Assembly: GCA_020152595.1 (NCBI GenBank)
Contig: JAIGNY010003280.1
Location: forward strand, 1 to 64,000
Direction of reading: 5' to 3'
DNA length: 64,000 nucleotides
Source of the DNA: Chiridota heheva
Lineage: Eukaryota > Echinodermata > Holothuroidea > Apodida > Chiridotidae
Made by a program: the position numbers and the translations under genes. The first letter of the stretch is position 1. Every line of letters starts with the position of its first letter. Positions 61,593-64,000 of the stretch are shown in pieces. The notes under the pieces were generated by a model. That model searched no databases. It was not told where the DNA came from and saw nothing but the letters and a program-made list of their open reading frames with translations.

Positions 61593-64000
61593 TTTGGTTT
61601 TCGTTTTATAATCACCCCAGTTTCTGGATATTTTCTACAATTTTCGAGAAATGTTCTTTCGTTTCCCGGACATTCTACTCGATTTTCAGTTGGACATTTA
61701 TAAATATTTAAACTGAAGTTTGCAATTGTTTACAATTGAAATACAAGAAATAAAACCCTTCTGTTCATATGCCTCCAGGTACAGCAATTTTCCTATAATT
61801 ATTGTTTACCCCCACCCCTGGCACCAAAAGCTGAATATGCCACTGCTGCACATGAGAGGATGGTTAACTGCCCGGTTGCATATTTTCTTCCCACAGTCTG
61901 ACAGTCCAGGTTGTGTGGTAAAATGGGGAAATTATAAAAATGAAATTCAAAAAATTTCTTAAAAGTTGGATGATATTTGTTAAAATTAGGCTATTAGAAA
62001 AGTTGGTAAAATTTGGGGACAATTTCCCCAAATTGCAGAAGACATTTTAGCATCATTTTCCTGTTCACAACGGAAAATTCTGCGGTGTTGCACCCCGTCT
62101 TTATCCTTCTTATTTTATGCATTTAGACTGTATTATTGTTTAAAATTTGCAAACAATTTGCTGAAGTTATGCCATGTAAACGATACAAAGTAATGTTAAC
62201 CTTCTCTTTAAACACATCTACCATGATTATCAGGCTGCTTAATGGTATGCAAATTTTACCCCCTTAATTTTTTACCCCCCCCCCTCCCTTATTCTACCCT
62301 GGCTTCGCCGCTGCCCACACCCTTCATTTTACACCCATGCTTATGAGCTACATGTATGGCCACTTGAATCTGATTCCCTTACGAACAATGTTAATGAAAA
62401 TAAAGAAAATACTGTAAAATAGTCTTATTTAAAATAGGGCGGTGTGTCTTCCAGTTGTTTGGAACTATAAGATTCAGACTTTGTTGAAAACAGTACATTT
62501 TCTTCACAACTCTGTTTTAAATAGCATATTCATGTTCCTCCGAACGACTTTACTAATTCATTCAAAATGCAACACGAAAAAAAAAGCTGACATGTCAAGC
62601 TGATGAATGAAAGGACTTCACAATGAAAGGTCACCTAATTTTGTCTTAATTAATAGCTGCGGGTCTTTTTATTCAGTTATTCAACGCAGACGGGATTTAT
62701 TGTGATGGCTTTTAATCTGTTCTGTTAATCACGGAAAGCTTTATTGCCACTGAGTATGATAGATCTACTGCCCTTGCCTCTGGCTACAAATAAGTGTGCC
62801 GCTCAACTATCTGACTATGCAGTTTATATGTTGGTAAAATACAAGCCTCATAATTGAAAATCATACAGAGAGAGTATAGGAAAAGTTGCCTGGTCTGCGC
62901 GATACACCGATAGTGTTCGCATTTTGGAAGAACTACAGTACCGATATGAGCAGTTTAACACCAGTTCGTTTTTTCAGCGTTTTACTGGCGCTTTACCGAC
63001 GTTTTACCCGCGCTTTACAGGCGAGTTTGAAAATGACAATATCAGGAGAAATTTTGTTCAGTTTCACAAGCCATCGCCACTGCGAAACAATTTAAATTAG
63101 TGTCGTTATAACATAGTGTCATTATAACATTAAAATACTGCTGAACCCTTTCAGTTAAGTAATCAATGAAAGGTCTGAATTGAGTGAAAACGTACAACAA
63201 TACTGAAATGCAATGGGAGTTTGAGCATCACATCGAAATAATTAAATTCATTCATGAATTTAATGACGACAAGTCGGTAACTGATTCTGATTTCGAATTA
63301 TAAAACGAGCTTAATGAAACCAAAATTAAAACGATCCCCTATGGAAATGAAGTTTCTACTCTCCTTCCAGTTTAGTGTTTTCCTTTTCAATGTGCAGATT
63401 ATTTTTAGTTGCTAGTGCTATATTACTTGTACTTTTTTTTGCTTTTCTGTTATTTTTAATTCAAACATTTTGTAGCCTACTTTTGTGTATGTAAATTCAA
63501 TCTTGGTGAAATAGATACATGTATAAATAACAATTTTAAGCAAACATTTTTGCCATATAATTGATCCATGGAATATTTTGAATGCATGTCAAGTTGAAAA
63601 AGGTTAGCAAAACTGTTTTCCAACATCAAAAAACCCAATTCCTTAGACGAGACAGAAAAAGCTGCACAATGTTTATTGCAGCGATCGGCAACTTGTTAGG
63701 ACTTTAAAATTACGGGAAAATATGTACAAAGCGCACTTAAAAAAAGTATGGAAGAATACAACAAAATTAACAATATCAACTTAAGATCTCAGATATTTAT
63801 ATTCTGAATATTAAGTCCTGGCTAAAAAAAATTGTTTAAAACTTTAACAAAACAAGTTTCCAAAGTTAAATAAAATTTTGTTGAAACTTCTCCATCATAG
63901 AAAATAAAATAAAACAAAAAATATGAAAGCTGTAAAACTGCAAACAAATGCTATTTACTTGTTTTGAAAACATATGTTCTACTTCCATCTTTGCAAATAA
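61593..64000. other. No gene recognised
   Basis: AT-rich sequence with scattered short frames that have no domains. A small repeat fragment (CTGGCTTCGCCGCTGCCC) lies near 62300. Any 5' exon or promoter of gene B should lie here or beyond the window, but I cannot point to it. Confidence 0.4.

Noticed and set aside
62886..63095. Possible small gene of 69 codons upstream of gene B
   Set aside because: No ATG context, domain, splice sites or paralogue in the window.

Overview
This window is animal nuclear DNA: split genes with GT-AG introns, many broken non-LTR retrotransposons, tRNA-derived SINEs, small DNA transposons and numerous minisatellites. The long C2H2 zinc-finger arrays, the L2/CR1/I-like LINE remnants and the recurrent AGGCCTA motif fit an invertebrate deuterostome. 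An echinoderm is my best guess, but that is inference. I see no prokaryotic features.

The only convincing protein-coding genes are two paralogous C2H2 zinc-finger genes pointing at each other. Gene A lies on the + strand with exons at 12422-12525, 17895-18251 and 20078-22101. Gene B lies on the - strand with exons at 60222-60117, 56361-56146 and 44890-43695. Both have the same architecture. A leader exon contributes only ATG-AG(T/C)-G. A second exon encodes an acidic N-terminus followed by a V/A/Q/E-rich hexapeptide repeat, about 14 units in A and 6 in B. A third exon encodes the fingers, 24 in A and 14 in B. Both introns are phase 1 and all frames join cleanly, giving predicted proteins of 795 and 472 residues. 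Homology continues into parts of the introns and the 3' flanks, so the locus is an inverted, tail-to-tail duplication. Both genes have lost fingers from their 3' ends; the decayed remnants are visible at 22102-23190 and 43474-43690.

Layout. 1-12.4 kb: rearranged copies of repeats also found at 34-38 kb, a possible orphan start exon, SINEs, LINE tails and minisatellites. 12.4-23.9 kb: gene A with minisatellite-rich introns. 24-42.8 kb: intergenic, with a CR1-like LINE, an A-rich minisatellite, a TIR transposon inserted in a SINE (34139-36093), a 17-bp satellite and a 50-bp minisatellite split by a LINE. 42.8-60.2 kb: gene B, whose 11-kb second intron holds a GC- and CpG-rich composite element of about 6.9 kb with inverted ends (46.49-53.39 kb). 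60.2-64 kb: AT-rich flank without a recognisable gene.

The two zinc-finger proteins are presumably nuclear DNA-binding regulators. Nothing in the sequence shows their targets. All gene models are ab initio readings without transcript support.
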